64,000 bases of DNA from contig MU626269.1 of assembly GCA_025603075.1 (NCBI GenBank), positions 1 to 64,000 of the forward strand, written 5' to 3'. Each line of letters opens with the position of its first letter. The stretch's first letter is position 1. This stretch comes from Neoconidiobolus thromboides FSU 785 (taxonomy: Eukaryota; Entomophthoromycota; Entomophthoromycetes; Entomophthorales; Neoconidiobolaceae). A program made the translations under genes and the position numbers. Under the pieces are notes generated by a model. That model was not told the origin of the DNA. It searched no databases and saw nothing but the letters and a program-made list of their open reading frames with translations. Shown here one piece after another: positions 27,405 through 38,888 of the stretch.

Positions 27405-27507
27405 TGAGGATTTTTTTTTGGCTTCATTACTTTTTCCATCCTTTAAGCATTATCTAAGCGGAAATTTTATTAGTAAAATTCTTAAATATAAAAATACATC
27501 CCCATAT
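27405..27507 (-). mobile_element. MITE copy 10 (reverse)
   Basis: Left end GAGGATTTTTTTTTGGC, centre TTTTTCCATCCTTTAAGC, right end ATACATCCCCATA. Confidence 0.88.
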
Positions 27508-28437
27508 TCTATAATATTTCAGCGAAGTTTTTAATTTTTTAGACTTACTATGCAATATATCCCATCTTTTCAAATGTAAAAACTAAAGATTTGAGTTTAA
27601 AATTCTCTATTAAAGATGAGTATAAGTTAATTTACTAGAAATTATTCGAGCTTCCCTGTTATACACATTTCTTTTAAACTCAACCATGCTAAATGTGCTT
27701 CGTATTTTTTAAACTATAAGATAAATAATTCAAGTAGGAATTTATGGTTAGAATTAATTTGTCATCTACTATATAAATCCTTTAAGACTACAACTGAATG
27801 AGCTTTATTAAATGTTTGGTCTGAAATAGCTATAGCAAAGCATTGATTTCATTTCTATTTCATTTCTATTTCATCTTTTATAATCAGAAGTAAAGTACGA
27901 AAAGAACAAAAGTGTAATAAAAGGGACAGTAGTGTACGATATATTTTCGTTTATAATTTACACACTTTCCTAAAAAACGGACATTTTTGAATAAAAATTT
28001 TGCCATATATTTGAAAAAAATTATGCATTTTCTAGTAAACTCAAGGTCAAATTCTTCACATCCATACATGAAAATGCGTGTGTTTTTTCAAGTAAATAAC
28101 AAAATACATATTTGAAAATGTTCATTTTTTTATATGAAAGTGCTTAAACCATTAATGAAAATAGTGTATTTATGAAATAGATAAAAAGAATTACATTCTT
28201 TTGTTTAAAAGGTTTTCCAATGAATCAAAGCTTGTGCAGTTACAAAGGAACATTGGTTATAGCTATTTTCTTAAAATCTTGAGCCCAATAAGGCAAGTGT
28301 CTTTATTATTTATAGATAGATAAGGCCAAAGAAGTTAGGAGGCCAATTATCTAGAGAGTCAATTCCAATATTACTTATAAATTAATAAAAAAATTTATAG
28401 CCTTTTTTGTCTCTTTACAATTACTAATTCAAAATGA

Positions 28438-28456
28438 GGCTATTGGCTCCGATTAA
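28438..28456 (+). promoter_or_regulatory. Conserved upstream element of thioesterase copy 6
   Basis: GGCTATTGGCTCCGATTAA lies about 100 bp before the ATG; ATTGG is the reverse of CCAAT. The same string occurs upstream of copy 8 (CTATTGGCTCCGATT). A TATA-like GGATAAATAG follows at 28498-28507. Confidence 0.55.
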
Positions 28457-28543
28457 ATTAAATTATATTTTCGACTATTCTTCAACAACAGACTAAGGAT
28501 AAATAGTGAATTTTGGAACTTGCATTCTTTAATTACTTTTACC

Positions 28544-29155
28544 ATGTTAGACTCATCCACCGAAATATTAAGCAAAATCCAAAAAGCGGTAGAAGCTATC
28601 CGCACAATGTGTGGTTATACAAGCATCGTATTACCCAAGGTTAGATAACCAAATACACTAAACAATTTTTAATATTATTAAAGTATTTTGAAACCATAGA
28701 AGCTAAAGAAGGGAGAGTAGTCCAGGAGTTTATTGTTGAAAAAAGACATTTGGTACATGCTTAAATTTAGATCTGTTACATTTTCTGATTTTTTTAAAGA
28801 ACGGCGATCTTAGCATCCATGGAGGATTCTTGGCTTATCTAGTGGATGTATGTGGTACCTATGCAATTTTGACTTTGCCAAAAGATAATGTTGGTGTTTC
28901 AGTGGATATCAATATAAGTTATTTGGCTGGTGCTAAAGTAGGCGAAAAAATTAGAGTTGTATGTAAAATAAGTTATTTAATGAAGATTACTAATAAACAT
29001 AATAGGAATCAAGAGTGGATAAAATTGGACGCAGTTTGGCCTTTACATCAGTAGAGTTATCCAAGGTAAACAAAGATAACAAAAAAGTGATAGTTGCTTT
29101 GGGAAGGCATACCAAATTTTTAAAAGGTAAAGGGGGAGGTGTAAATAAGCTATAA
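28544..29155 (+). CDS. Acyl-CoA thioesterase, ACOT13/PaaI hotdog family, copy 6
   Basis: Exons 28544-28639, 28684-28752, 28800-28958 and 29006-29155; 157 residues starting MLDSSTEILSKIQK. Exons 3 and 4 encode a protein segment identical to copy 4 because of the shared 332-bp tract. The N-terminal 55 residues and the last nine (GKGGGVNKL) are its own. The protein is therefore a chimera of an individual N-terminus and a shared catalytic core. Confidence 0.88.
28790..29121 (+). repeat. 332-bp tract identical to 24380-24711
   Basis: Partner of the tract in copy 4. It includes a complete intron with no substitution, which neutral divergence between separate genes would not leave. Confidence 0.93.
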
Positions 29156-30252
29156 TGTATCTTAGAGTGTTACAAAGCTTGCAGCATCATTGGATAAAGA
29201 AGTATTGATCCTGAATTGTATGCTTGATGGTAATAAATGACAATGATTATAATTAATAGCATTTAATTCTTTCCTTAAATGTATACGTCAAGTGCAAGTT
29301 TTATTTATAGAAGTTGCTATAACTATAGCCCAACATTTAATTTTTTAGTTGATAATGGCTTGGGGAGCATTGAAGTATTTATTGTGAAAAATTTAGGAAG
29401 TGCTTACTATTCTATTTTACTTTATTGCTTAAATTTTATAAAACTGTGAGCGTGAGTCATATTACTGCTTTCAATAAGTTGCAATGCCATTGTGTAAATA
29501 AAAGCATTTTATTAACATTGTTATGTGTATTTTGCATAAAAATATTTAAAATGATTTCAAGAATGTCAATATTTAAAGAATGACTTATTTTTTAAAAACA
29601 GTTTAGAGTTTTAGAAAGTATACTTAAAGACGAGAAATCCAAATAACTTTTAATGTTTGAAATTTTATTAGCTACTTTATCTAGGTTGTAAGAACTTGTT
29701 ACACTTTGTATCTGCTGTTTATAATTTACTTTTCTGCACTTTGTATTTTTCAATATTATACTTTTTATTGAAACTAGACACCATTAATTTTAAAATTTGA
29801 TAGCTGTTTTATGGAAAAGTATGGAGAGATGTTTTTATTTCGTCGCTTTTTCCATTTTTAAACACTATTTAAATGAAAAATTGCCAGTAAAATCCTTAAA
29901 TAAAAAATATAACCTCATAAAATCTAACAAAAATTATAACAATATTTCAAAAAAATGTTTCAACTTTTAAATTTGATAATAACTTTAAAATCATTTCAAG
30001 TCAATTGTTATTGAGAACTTTAAAATGCTTTAATAGTTTCCAATCGTTAGCTCGAAATAGCAGGTTTTTGAACCTTGTACAACTTTTAGTTGCAATCATA
30101 TTATTATTTCTAAAAGGATATATTCGGCTACATGAGTTCAAGGGTGATATAATAGACTTTCTTAATGACAAGTATTTTTTTGTATACAAAATCCGATATG
30201 TGCCCTCGTTTATTTCATATAGCACAGAACATCTATAAGATTCGGATGCCTA
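29156..30252. other. Intergenic spacer
   Basis: No gene found; one worn MITE (copy 11) at 29820-29918. Confidence 0.5.
29820..29918 (-). mobile_element. MITE copy 11 (reverse, worn)
   Basis: Left end TATGGAGAGATGTTTTTATTT, centre CTTTTTCCATTTTTAAACAC, right end ATAACCTCATA. Confidence 0.78.
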
Positions 30253-30853
30253 CTACAATTTGCTTTTATTTACATCGTTGTCTTTTAAAAACACTGTATG
30301 CCTCACCAAAGCGGTTATAGCCTTTTTATCATTTGCATTTTGCTTAAATAGCTCTACTGATGTGAAGCCTAAATTGAGCCCAATTTTATTTACTTTTGTA
30401 TCCTATCAATTATGGTTAGTATTTTTTCTAACTATTTTTTGTTAATTTCCCACTTTAACTCTATTTTCCACTTTAGCACTGGCCAAGTAACTTATACTAA
30501 TATCTACCACAATCCCGGGGTACTTTTTAAGGGTAATTAATATTGGATAGACAGCATAATGATTTACAAGGTAAGCTATAAATCCATCATAAATACTATT
30601 CTTGGGATTCTTTAAAAAATTAAAAAGTAATTGATGGATTAGAATCTATGTTTTTATTGAGTGTTTTTCAGTAATAAACTCCTGAACTACTTTTCCTTCT
30701 TTAGCGTATATGGCTTTAATATACTATAATCATTAATATATACTAATATATGAAACTGTTTCCTATGGGTAAAATAATGCCTATATAATTAGGTCTTTTA
30801 TCAGACACTACGCCATTTTTTTGTACTTTGTTTGTTATTTGGTTGCCTGTCAT
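30253..30853 (-). pseudogene. Acyl-CoA thioesterase copy 7, splice sites lost
   Basis: All four exons can still be read on the minus strand: MTGNQITNKVQKNG, YIKAIYAKEGKVVQEFI, NPKNSIYDGFIAYLVNHYAVY and a final ALVRHTVFLKDN, ending TAG at 30253-30255. All three donor sites are damaged (GGAAAC, ATAAAA and GGAAAT where the intact copies have GT). The HGG signature is YDG, the Asp after AYLV is Asn, and GRHT is VRHT. Losing every donor and the catalytic signature marks it as a pseudogene. Confidence 0.88.
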
Positions 30854-31928
30854 TCTTTAGTAAATTAAATTTAAACGGCAAGATTGATAAGTGATTCAAT
30901 TACTACCTATTATAACTGACAACTTACCTAAGTGATACATTCTTTTCAAAAAATTCACCCGAATTTATCTATCTTTTAATAAGACCATTTGATTAAAAAA
31001 TTGCTCAGGTTTAAATCTCAATAGTTTTTTATTAGATGCTCTTTAAGCTATCTGATATAGTTTACTCAAAAAGAACAGCTAGTCTATTTTTGAAACTACT
31101 TATAGAATTGATATACTACAATTTAACTTATTAATTTTAAGCATTGTTCTATAATAAATCAAAATTAGGGTTGATGTTAGAGTTAAGATACAGTGCTAAT
31201 ATAAATTGTTCTAATTTCAATGTTATCTTCGTTAGCTTCAAGGTTAGCTTTGTATTAATTATAGTATTAATATTAACGCAATTATAATATTTATATTAAA
31301 GCTAATATTAAATTTTGGCTAGTTTTGTATTATATTTTATATTGATAGTTTTTAAGATATAAAGGTATTAAACGGATTGTAGGACTAATTTAATATAATA
31401 ACATGCTCATGTGATTCCAAGACAAAGCGTTTAGTTACCGGGATTGTTTATAAATAAATAAGTGAGTTCTTTTTAATATATAACAAATTTTTAAAGACTA
31501 TTTCATGTTTTAAACATTAAGAGTCATTCCAAGAATTATCACAAATACACCTTATAAAATAGCTCTTCAAGTATACCATATTAAAATATCAATTCAATTA
31601 TGAGAATAATTTATTAGAACATAATTGAGCAGAAAAGTTGACAGTTTATACTTGGAAAAACGACTGTTGGTTTTGCTATTTTATTAAGTTTCACTGTGTT
31701 AATTTCTTTATTGCTTTTCAATCCTCGCTGGTCAAAACATAATGTCTTGTTTTATTATACTTTAGTCAGGATTCTATGTTATTCTAGAGGTTTTTTGCTT
31801 GAATATATTTTAAGGATATATACAAATGGTCATAGCCGATTTGATTTTGCAATTTTTTAAAATGAAACTCAATATAAGTCTTAATTATTTCATATACTAT
31901 AATAACATTTATTATACATATGTACTTT
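30854..31928. other. Intergenic spacer between thioesterase copies 7 and 8
   Basis: No gene and no MITE seen. Around 31165-31320 the sequence has loosely repeated GTTAGCTT/TTAGGG-like words and AATATTA runs, too degenerate to define a repeat. Confidence 0.45.
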
Positions 31929-32539
31929 TCACAATTTACTCTTATCTCCGTTACCATTTTTAAAAAACACTGTATGTCTTCCCAAGGCGATTATGACTTT
32001 TTTATTATTTTCATCCTGTCTAGATATTTCTACTGCTGTAAAAGCTAGACTACGTCCAAATTTCTCCACTTTTGATTCCTTTTAACTACTATTAATAGCC
32101 CTTTCAATTTTTTAATTAATTTACCACTTTGACTTTCTCGCCTACTTTAGCACCAGCCAAATAACTTATATTAATATCCGTTGAAACCCCAAATTTCCCT
32201 TTAGGCAAAGTCATAACTGCATAGGCACCACCATTATCTATAAGATAGCCTATAAATCCACCATGGAGACTTTGACCAAGATTCTTTAATAAAAAGGTTT
32301 AAAAAGTAATCAACAGATTAAAAATTGTAACTCTACCAAATGCTTTTTTTCGACAATAAACTCTTGAACAACTCGCCCTTCTTCAGCTTCTATGGTTTGA
32401 AAATACTTTAATAATATTAGTATGTACTAGTATATTAGAAGCTGTCTACCTTAGGTATTATAGTGCTCGAATAGCCACAATTTTTACGAAAATGCTCTAC
32501 TACACTTTGTACTTTATTTACTATTGGATTTTCTGACAT
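31929..32539 (-). CDS. Acyl-CoA thioesterase, ACOT13/PaaI hotdog family, copy 8
   Basis: The model is complement(join(31929..32078, 32125..32283, 32337..32405, 32450..32539)), 155 residues starting MSENPIVNKVQSVVE. The signature reads LHGGFIGYLIDNGGAYA, followed by GVSTDINISYLAGAK and ALGRHTVFFK. All three introns (44, 53 and 46 nt) keep GT and AG and lie at the positions of the other copies. It is the only intact copy on the minus strand and lies head-on to pseudogene copy 7's 5' side. Confidence 0.88.
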
Positions 32540-32627
32540 TGTATAATAAATTAAAAATGAAAACTTTGAAGGTTGGTATTTATATTTAATTTATGGTTGA
32601 GTAATTATTGAGAATAGTCATTAGAGG

Positions 32628-32646
32628 ACAATCGGAGCCAATAGTC
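32628..32646 (-). promoter_or_regulatory. Conserved upstream element of thioesterase copy 8
   Basis: On the minus strand this reads GACTATTGGCTCCGATTGT, about 95 bp before the ATG. Fifteen bases (CTATTGGCTCCGATT) match copy 6 exactly. A TATAAATA lies at 32577-32584. Confidence 0.55.
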
Positions 32647-32780
32647 TTGCGTTCTGAATCATCAAGTGTCAAGGTAAGAACTATAAACCTTATTAATTTC
32701 AAAGCCAAATTTTGCAATAATCCGCTTTGCCTCACTAAAGGGCTTTTTGATTTTAAAAAATCAAAAGGGAATAATACATT

Positions 32781-32875
32781 TAATACATTTTTATATCCAA
32801 GAATTTTACTAACAATTTTTCTACTTAAATAGCGTTAAAAATGGAAAAAGTAATGAAGCGAAAAAAAAACATCTA
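32781..32875 (+). mobile_element. MITE copy 12 (forward, ends worn)
   Basis: The TTTTACTAACAATTTTTCTAC core and ATGGAAAAAGTAATGAAG half are clear; both terminal GGGGATG/CATCCCC boxes are eroded. Confidence 0.75.
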
Positions 32876-33551
32876 TAAGTATTGCTAATTATGGAGTAGT
32901 TCAATATTAGTATTACATTTGTTTACTCTTATCCTTCTCATATTATACCATTGATTATGAATAATGAAACAAACCATACTAGAAAATATATATTTGACAT
33001 TCCAAAGTGATACATTTATTGAAATTTTATATTATTTAGGTGTTTAAATTATAAACAATAAATTGCTAAAGTAAATATTAGTTCTTTATAGAGTAGGAGC
33101 TTGTGAGTTAACTCTGCGCTTTCGGTTTAATATGCTGTTCTTCATCTATCCTCCCTTACCTTAATATATTTTATTCTCAGCTTTTTAATTTATTTTTAAA
33201 AAAATGTCTGTGAACTCGTGGTAGCTTTGAGTGGTTTATAAAAGAGATACTTGAAATTCCCTAAAACAATACTAGAAGTAATATTGGTTAAAGTTTTTGT
33301 ATGTCAGATACATCTAGTTTGATATTGAGTCTTTTAATAATATGCAATATAATTCAAAACATTAGTGTATAGTCATTTAATGGTCCTGGGCTTACGTTAA
33401 TATTGCAATATTTCATTAAATGATAGTTACTTTTATAAAATAAACACTATTACTGCTCTTGTTTTCTATTCCTATTTAGATTAATCAAAATAAAGTGTGA
33501 TTTCAATCTTTTTTTTCTCCTTCACACTATTTGAAAGCCTGATCAAATAGA

Positions 33552-33657
33552 AATGGGAGTGTTTTTTTTGACTTCATTATTTTTTTCATTTTTTAAGTGT
33601 TACTTAAGCGGAAAATTTGTTAGTAAAATTCTTAAACACAAAAAATACATTTCCATT
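33552..33657 (-). mobile_element. MITE copy 13 (reverse)
   Basis: Left end ATGGGAGTGTTTTTTTTGAC, right end ATACATTTCCAT. Confidence 0.85.
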
Positions 33658-33760
33658 TGCTTAAAAAACACAAATCAAACAGCTTAACTAAATGTAAATA
33701 CTTAGAAATTTTCTCAGCTAAAAGATCCAGTAATTAGTCAAACTTTAGTAGTGTTTTAAA

Positions 33761-33868
33761 ATATGGGGATATGTTTTTGTGTTTAAGAATTTTACTAATA
33801 ATTTTTCTACTCAAATAGCGCTTAAAAAATAGAAAAAGTGATGAAACCAAAAAAAACATCCCCATATA
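33761..33868 (+). mobile_element. MITE copy 14 (forward)
   Basis: Near-consensus: TATGGGGATATGTTTTTG on the left and AACATCCCCATA on the right. It lies about 100 bp from copy 13 in the opposite orientation. Confidence 0.92.
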
Positions 33869-34741
33869 ATAAAGCAGGGTTTGATTGAATTCTTTAATAT
33901 GTAACATAATACTTGCTTGGATAAGCTCAACTGGAAGGTCTTATTTAAACTAATAAAAACCAAAACTTTAAGCTATAATTCTCCTCTTTGATATTGTAAA
34001 AATATACATTTCATATTCTAAACTGTTATATAACTAGTTTTATTTCTTTACTTCTAATGTGTTATTACTCTCTGTTACAATAATATGAATTTTCAAACTA
34101 ACCATTACTATTCTATAAATCATAAATTGGTTCTAAAACTATAATAATAGCAACTATTATTATCATAAGCAGTTTAATTGTAAAAAATATGTTAAAGGAT
34201 TATTGCTAAATAAAAAAACTTTGTTATGGATAAACTTTTTTGTTATAACTTTTATTTATAATTGAGCTTCATACTATGAAAATGAAGAAGACCAAAGAAT
34301 GATATTGCAATCACTTAGAATCATAATTTAACACATCATAATCTTAAGTCTAGGATAAGGGAAGGCCTGGCGTTTTGATCTATCTCATTAATTAAAATTA
34401 ACTATTAAACTGTGCTGATTCATAAAGTAGATGCCACCTAAATAGTAATTATTTTTAACCCATGCTAAAATGATGCCAATATCTTATAATATTGCGCCAT
34501 ATCATCAAAAATTGACTCATCATTAAAGAAATGATGCCATCAAAAAAACCAACTGGGATTTTAACTATATTTAGCAATTTTTAAGCCAAAAGCTCAATGC
34601 TTTTAAACTTTATTCAAATTCTTAACTAAATTCCAGTAGTCACATAATAAAAAGGAATCATCAACCATTATAAAAACTCAAAAAATGGAAAATAAATCAA
34701 TTTTCAATTTTCAAAAAAAATTACAAAGCTAATAATCCCAA

Positions 34742-36722
34742 ATGGTTGAACTCACATCCGCGAATATAGAACTCCATAATAACCAATGGTTACAAAGTGA
34801 TTTAAGTTTATGTTCACCAATACCCCCAAATACACCCCATGCCGTTTCTGTATCATTACCAAAATGGAAAGATAATATAGATTATGAAGAAGGTAATCCT
34901 AGAGTAATGGATATTATGAAATCAGGTTATCCTAGATTTTGTATTCATGAATCTGTGGTGAAGGTAAATTTTGTTTATCATCAATATTTAAGAGATTGTA
35001 GTATTGATAATTTTGTTTTTTCTACTCTAGTTAAATGAACAATTAGCTAAAAGAGTTGGGAGGGTAGGCTCAATATGTTATTCTTTTCCATCCAAAAGGA
35101 TAGTTGAAGAATGTAAAAAATTTGTCATTTATCATTGTAATCAACAACAACGATTAGTATTAGATTCATTAATACTAGCTGAATATCAAATTAGTTCTAT
35201 TGATAATGATAAATTACCAACAGTCACATTACATTTGATATTTTTTGATCAAATATTACAACCTTTAATAAAACAATTTTGGCAACATACAGGAGAAATT
35301 ATAACTTCTAGATTAGCAGAACATTGCTTAAATTGTTTAAAAACACCAACTTCTCCTAATAATACGAACATAATAGCTAAAAAAAATCAACGATATAGGA
35401 AATATACTAAAGAAAATGCAGTTGAATCAGAAGTTAGTGAAACTTTTGATCCTATATTTATTGAAGAAAGATATGGACGTAATTTGTCTATTGAATTTGT
35501 TCATTTGGCTAAATTATCATTGAAAAAAAGAATTAAGTTGGGAAATCAATTGAACAATGATTTAGTAAATGATACTGAGAAATTGAATGGAATTGAAGAT
35601 GTATTTCTTTATCCTACTGGTATGTCAGCTATTTATAATGCTCATAGGCTGGTATTAAATACTATTGGTGAGTTTAAAACTGTTTGTTTTGGGTAATATT
35701 TATTTTATTTTATTTCCTATTAATACTAATATTAATACTTTATTAACATAGTTTTCCTTACACAGATACTTTAAAAATCCTTCAGAAATTTGGTACGGGT
35801 TGTTATTTCCTTGGTCATGGAGATAACTCTGATATAGAATTATTAGAGAATATTTTACTAAAAGAAAAAATATCAGCTTTATTTTGTGAATTCCCAGGAA
35901 ATCCGTTACTAAAATCAGTAGATTTATTGAAACTTAGACAATTGGCAGATAAATTTGGGTTTATTATTATAGTGGATGATACCCTTGGTAGTTTTATTAA
36001 CATTAATGTGAGTGAAGTAGCAGATATTATGGTATCTAGTTTAACAAAGATATTTTCAGGAGATAGTAATGTTATGGGAGGAAGGTAAATACAATAACAA
36101 TGATAAAAAGTAATAATTAAGCTAAATATTATTTTATTTTAGTTTAGTAGTATCATCCAAATCAAAACATTATAACATGTTAAAACGAGGATTAAACCAA
36201 TTATATGAAGATTTACTATGGTATGAAGATATATTATTTCTAGAAAGAAATTCTAGAACGTTTGAGACTAGAGTTAAAAAAATTAATCAATCTACAGAAA
36301 TTTTATGTGATTATTTAAAATCCCATTCATTAGGTAAGTATTAATGTACGATAAACTAATTAGCATTAATATGTTATTTAATAGTTCATCGAATCCATTA
36401 TCCTAAATATACGACTCCTTCCCACTACCAGCAATTCAAAACATCCAACGGTGGTTATGGAAGTTTATTTTCAATTGAATTTAAAAACGAATTGAATGCA
36501 ATTACATTTTATGATAATTTACTTACAGCAAAAGGCCCTTCATTAGGTACGAATTTTACTTTGGTTTGTCCTTATACTTTATTAGCTCATTACAATGAAT
36601 TGGATTGGGCAAAACAATTTGGTGTTAATTCTAATTTAGTTCGAGTAGCAATAGGATTAGAAGATATTGATTGGTTGAAAGAAGCATTTGGAAGAGCTTT
36701 GAAATCGATTGAGCATCCATAA
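34742..36722 (+). CDS. Cystathionine gamma-synthase (fungal Str2/Met-7 type, PLP-dependent)
   Basis: Makes cystathionine from cysteine and an activated homoserine in methionine synthesis. Exon 1 (34742 to about 34962) gives [22 protein letters not shown], typical of the long fungal enzymes that carry an extra N-terminal region. Later exons give [24 protein letters not shown] and [11 protein letters not shown], with the PLP Asp in VDDT. The Schiff-base Lys lies in [17 protein letters not shown]. The C-terminus reads [16 protein letters not shown], standard for the Cys/Met PLP family, and the stop is at 36720-36722. About five short introns are used. The whole catalytic core is intact, unlike the CBS-like gene nearby. 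Confidence 0.88.
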
Positions 36723-36954
36723 ATGGGTTAAATTGAGTTATAAAAATGAAATTAGATGTTATTAACTACATTTATTATTTATCATTCTTGTAATTATATT
36801 TAGAATTTGATTTATTTTACATTTTCTTATGTTTATTTATTACCAATAGAAACTTAAATATCATACTCTAATTTAACTTTCTATAAAGCCATTTTAGCAT
36901 ATTTAAAATCAAATAAAAAGTTAATTGCATCAACATTTATTCACTGTCAAAATA

Positions 36955-38649
36955 TCAAATATCCCCTGCCATTCTAGCTGCTTTAAACTTAGATACCTTC
37001 TTTGGCTTTCTAAAATTTTTAACTTCTTCACTCTTACCATTCTCTTTCTTTGGAGCTTCTTCATAAGTATCAAAGGTATATCTATTAATTTCTTTCTATA
37101 AAAAAATAAACAATATTAATCATTCTTAATCAATCGAAGTTTAAATAAATAATTTTTTTAATAATAATTACCTCTTCCCTTTCTTCTAAAGAAGTAGAAA
37201 ATCCCCCTTGACTAGCAATTAATTGATTTCTTCTTTCATGGTATAAGTTATTAATCTAAATAATAACAAAATAAATAATGAACAATAAACAGATCATCAT
37301 AAACAATCAACTAACTCCACTTACCATTTCAAACTCTAATGCCCCTTCCAATCTATCATAATCAATAATTTCTGGTGTCTCTTTCTCAATAACTTTCATT
37401 TTCATAGTTTGAGTATCTTTATTACTAGCACCTTTACCTTTAGTTGTTGATTTCTTTTTATCTCTTACATCTACAACAGCAATATTATCATCTTCTCCAA
37501 TTTCTTCAATTCCTGAAGTATCCCTCATTAACATATCAAAATAAGGATTTTTACGAAATTCCTCTGGTGTACGATGAGAAGACTCTTTGACTGTATTTGA
37601 AAAACTAACTTGTTTTTTATTCTTATTCCCTCCTTTTTCTTCTTTATTCATTACTCCTCTTTGTTTCTTTCCTTTTTCTTTAATCTGGTTACTGAGCCCA
37701 TAAACTTCTTCTTCTTCATTATCTTCCATTTTCATTCCATTCATAGCATAATTCAAACCTTCTAAATAATTATCATCTTCATCTTCTGATTCTTCACCTT
37801 CTCTATGTTTTGGATAAGGTTTATATTCTTCTTCCGATTCTTCTTGATGTAAACCTCTTTTTTCTTCTTCTTCTAATTTATCTAAATACAACCGAATAGC
37901 TCTTTCTTCTTCAATTTCTTTTTGTGTTTTAACGCGGTATCTTTCTGTTGCTTTTGATTTTGGTTTTGGAGCTGGTATGTTTACTTCAATCACTAATTAA
38001 AAATAATAATTGAGTTAATAAATTTGAGTTTTATAAAAGTAATAAGTGAATGACTTACCATTTTCTTCTTCTTCAGAAGAATGATATTCTTCTCGGATTT
38101 CAACTATTTTGTTACCATATTCATCATACTGTAAAATAACAAATCAATAAAAAATAAGAATAAAAACTTAATTTTAATTTTAAAATAAATTTTACCTTTT
38201 GGCTCTCTTCACCAAATAAATTATCAGCTAACTTAGCTTTATTATCTAGTAATTGAATATCTGATTCTAAACTTTCTATTTGTGTTTTTATAATTGCTTT
38301 TCTTCGAGCAATGATTTGTTTACTTTGTTCACCACTCCTTAATGTAAACCAATTTTCACCTAATAATACCATATATTCATTAGTATTCACTAAAGTTCCT
38401 GGCATTAAAGCTAAGGGACCTATAGGGACCTATTTGATAGTTAATAACTAAAAACAATAAAACCTAATAACTTAGTCTAATTACCATCACTTCATGTTTT
38501 AATTTTTTTGGCAAATCGATCAACAACTCATCAACTTTATCATATTCTTGTAATAAATTAGTTTGTGTGGATAATTCAAAATTGATTTCTTTTTTTTGGT
38601 TTTTTATAGATTCTAAAAATAGTTGAGTTTTTGAGTTGAGTTCCTTCAT
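36955..38649 (-). CDS. URI1: Unconventional prefoldin URI/Bud27
   Basis: URI links prefoldin-like complexes to RNA polymerase assembly via Rpb5. The minus-strand protein starts MKELNSKTQLFLESIKN, an alpha-prefoldin coiled-coil arm. It continues with the prefoldin beta part (PGTLVNTNEYMVLLGENWF) and a second helix (ARRKAIIKTQIESLESDIQ). A long acidic and lysine-rich middle (EEEEK, EESEDEDDN) follows, with a PEEFRKNPYFDML motif. The C-terminal URI box reads KVSKFKAARM, just before the stop at 36955-36957. Several 50-70-nt introns separate the exons (among them 37318-37993 and about 38197-38405). The domain order makes the call firm, though the middle is poorly conserved. Confidence 0.85.
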
Positions 38650-38888
38650 TATTATGTCTATTTAATATACAAATACAATACAACTTGACTAAAAGTGTCA
38701 ACCTTATTTATCTTTTAACCTATCGGTTTTTTACTCATTAAGTTGCAATATTTGCAGAAAAGAGGGATGAGTTGAACAAAATTTGCAACCTTTGATAGCC
38801 ACCTACGTTTTTCAGACTTTCGGTATCATTATCCCTTAAATTTAATTATACTTTTGTTGATAATTTAAACTCTTTTAACTTAATCAAA

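Larger units (their letters stand above)
27212..28543. other. Intergenic spacer between thioesterase copies 5 and 6
   Basis: No gene found. It contains MITE copy 10 and a short TTTCTATTTCA tandem repeat near 27845-27870. The last ~170 bp are related to the region upstream of copy 4 (TATAGCCTTT.TTGTCTC). Confidence 0.5.
32540..34741. other. Long intergenic spacer
   Basis: Apart from the copy 8 promoter there is no gene in about 2.2 kb. It holds MITE copies 12, 13 and 14. Confidence 0.5.

Noticed and set aside
30001-30445. Plus-strand frames of 61-77 codons and a 74-codon minus frame
   Set aside because: They overlap the decayed thioesterase copy 7 or lie in spacer, and match no expected protein composition.
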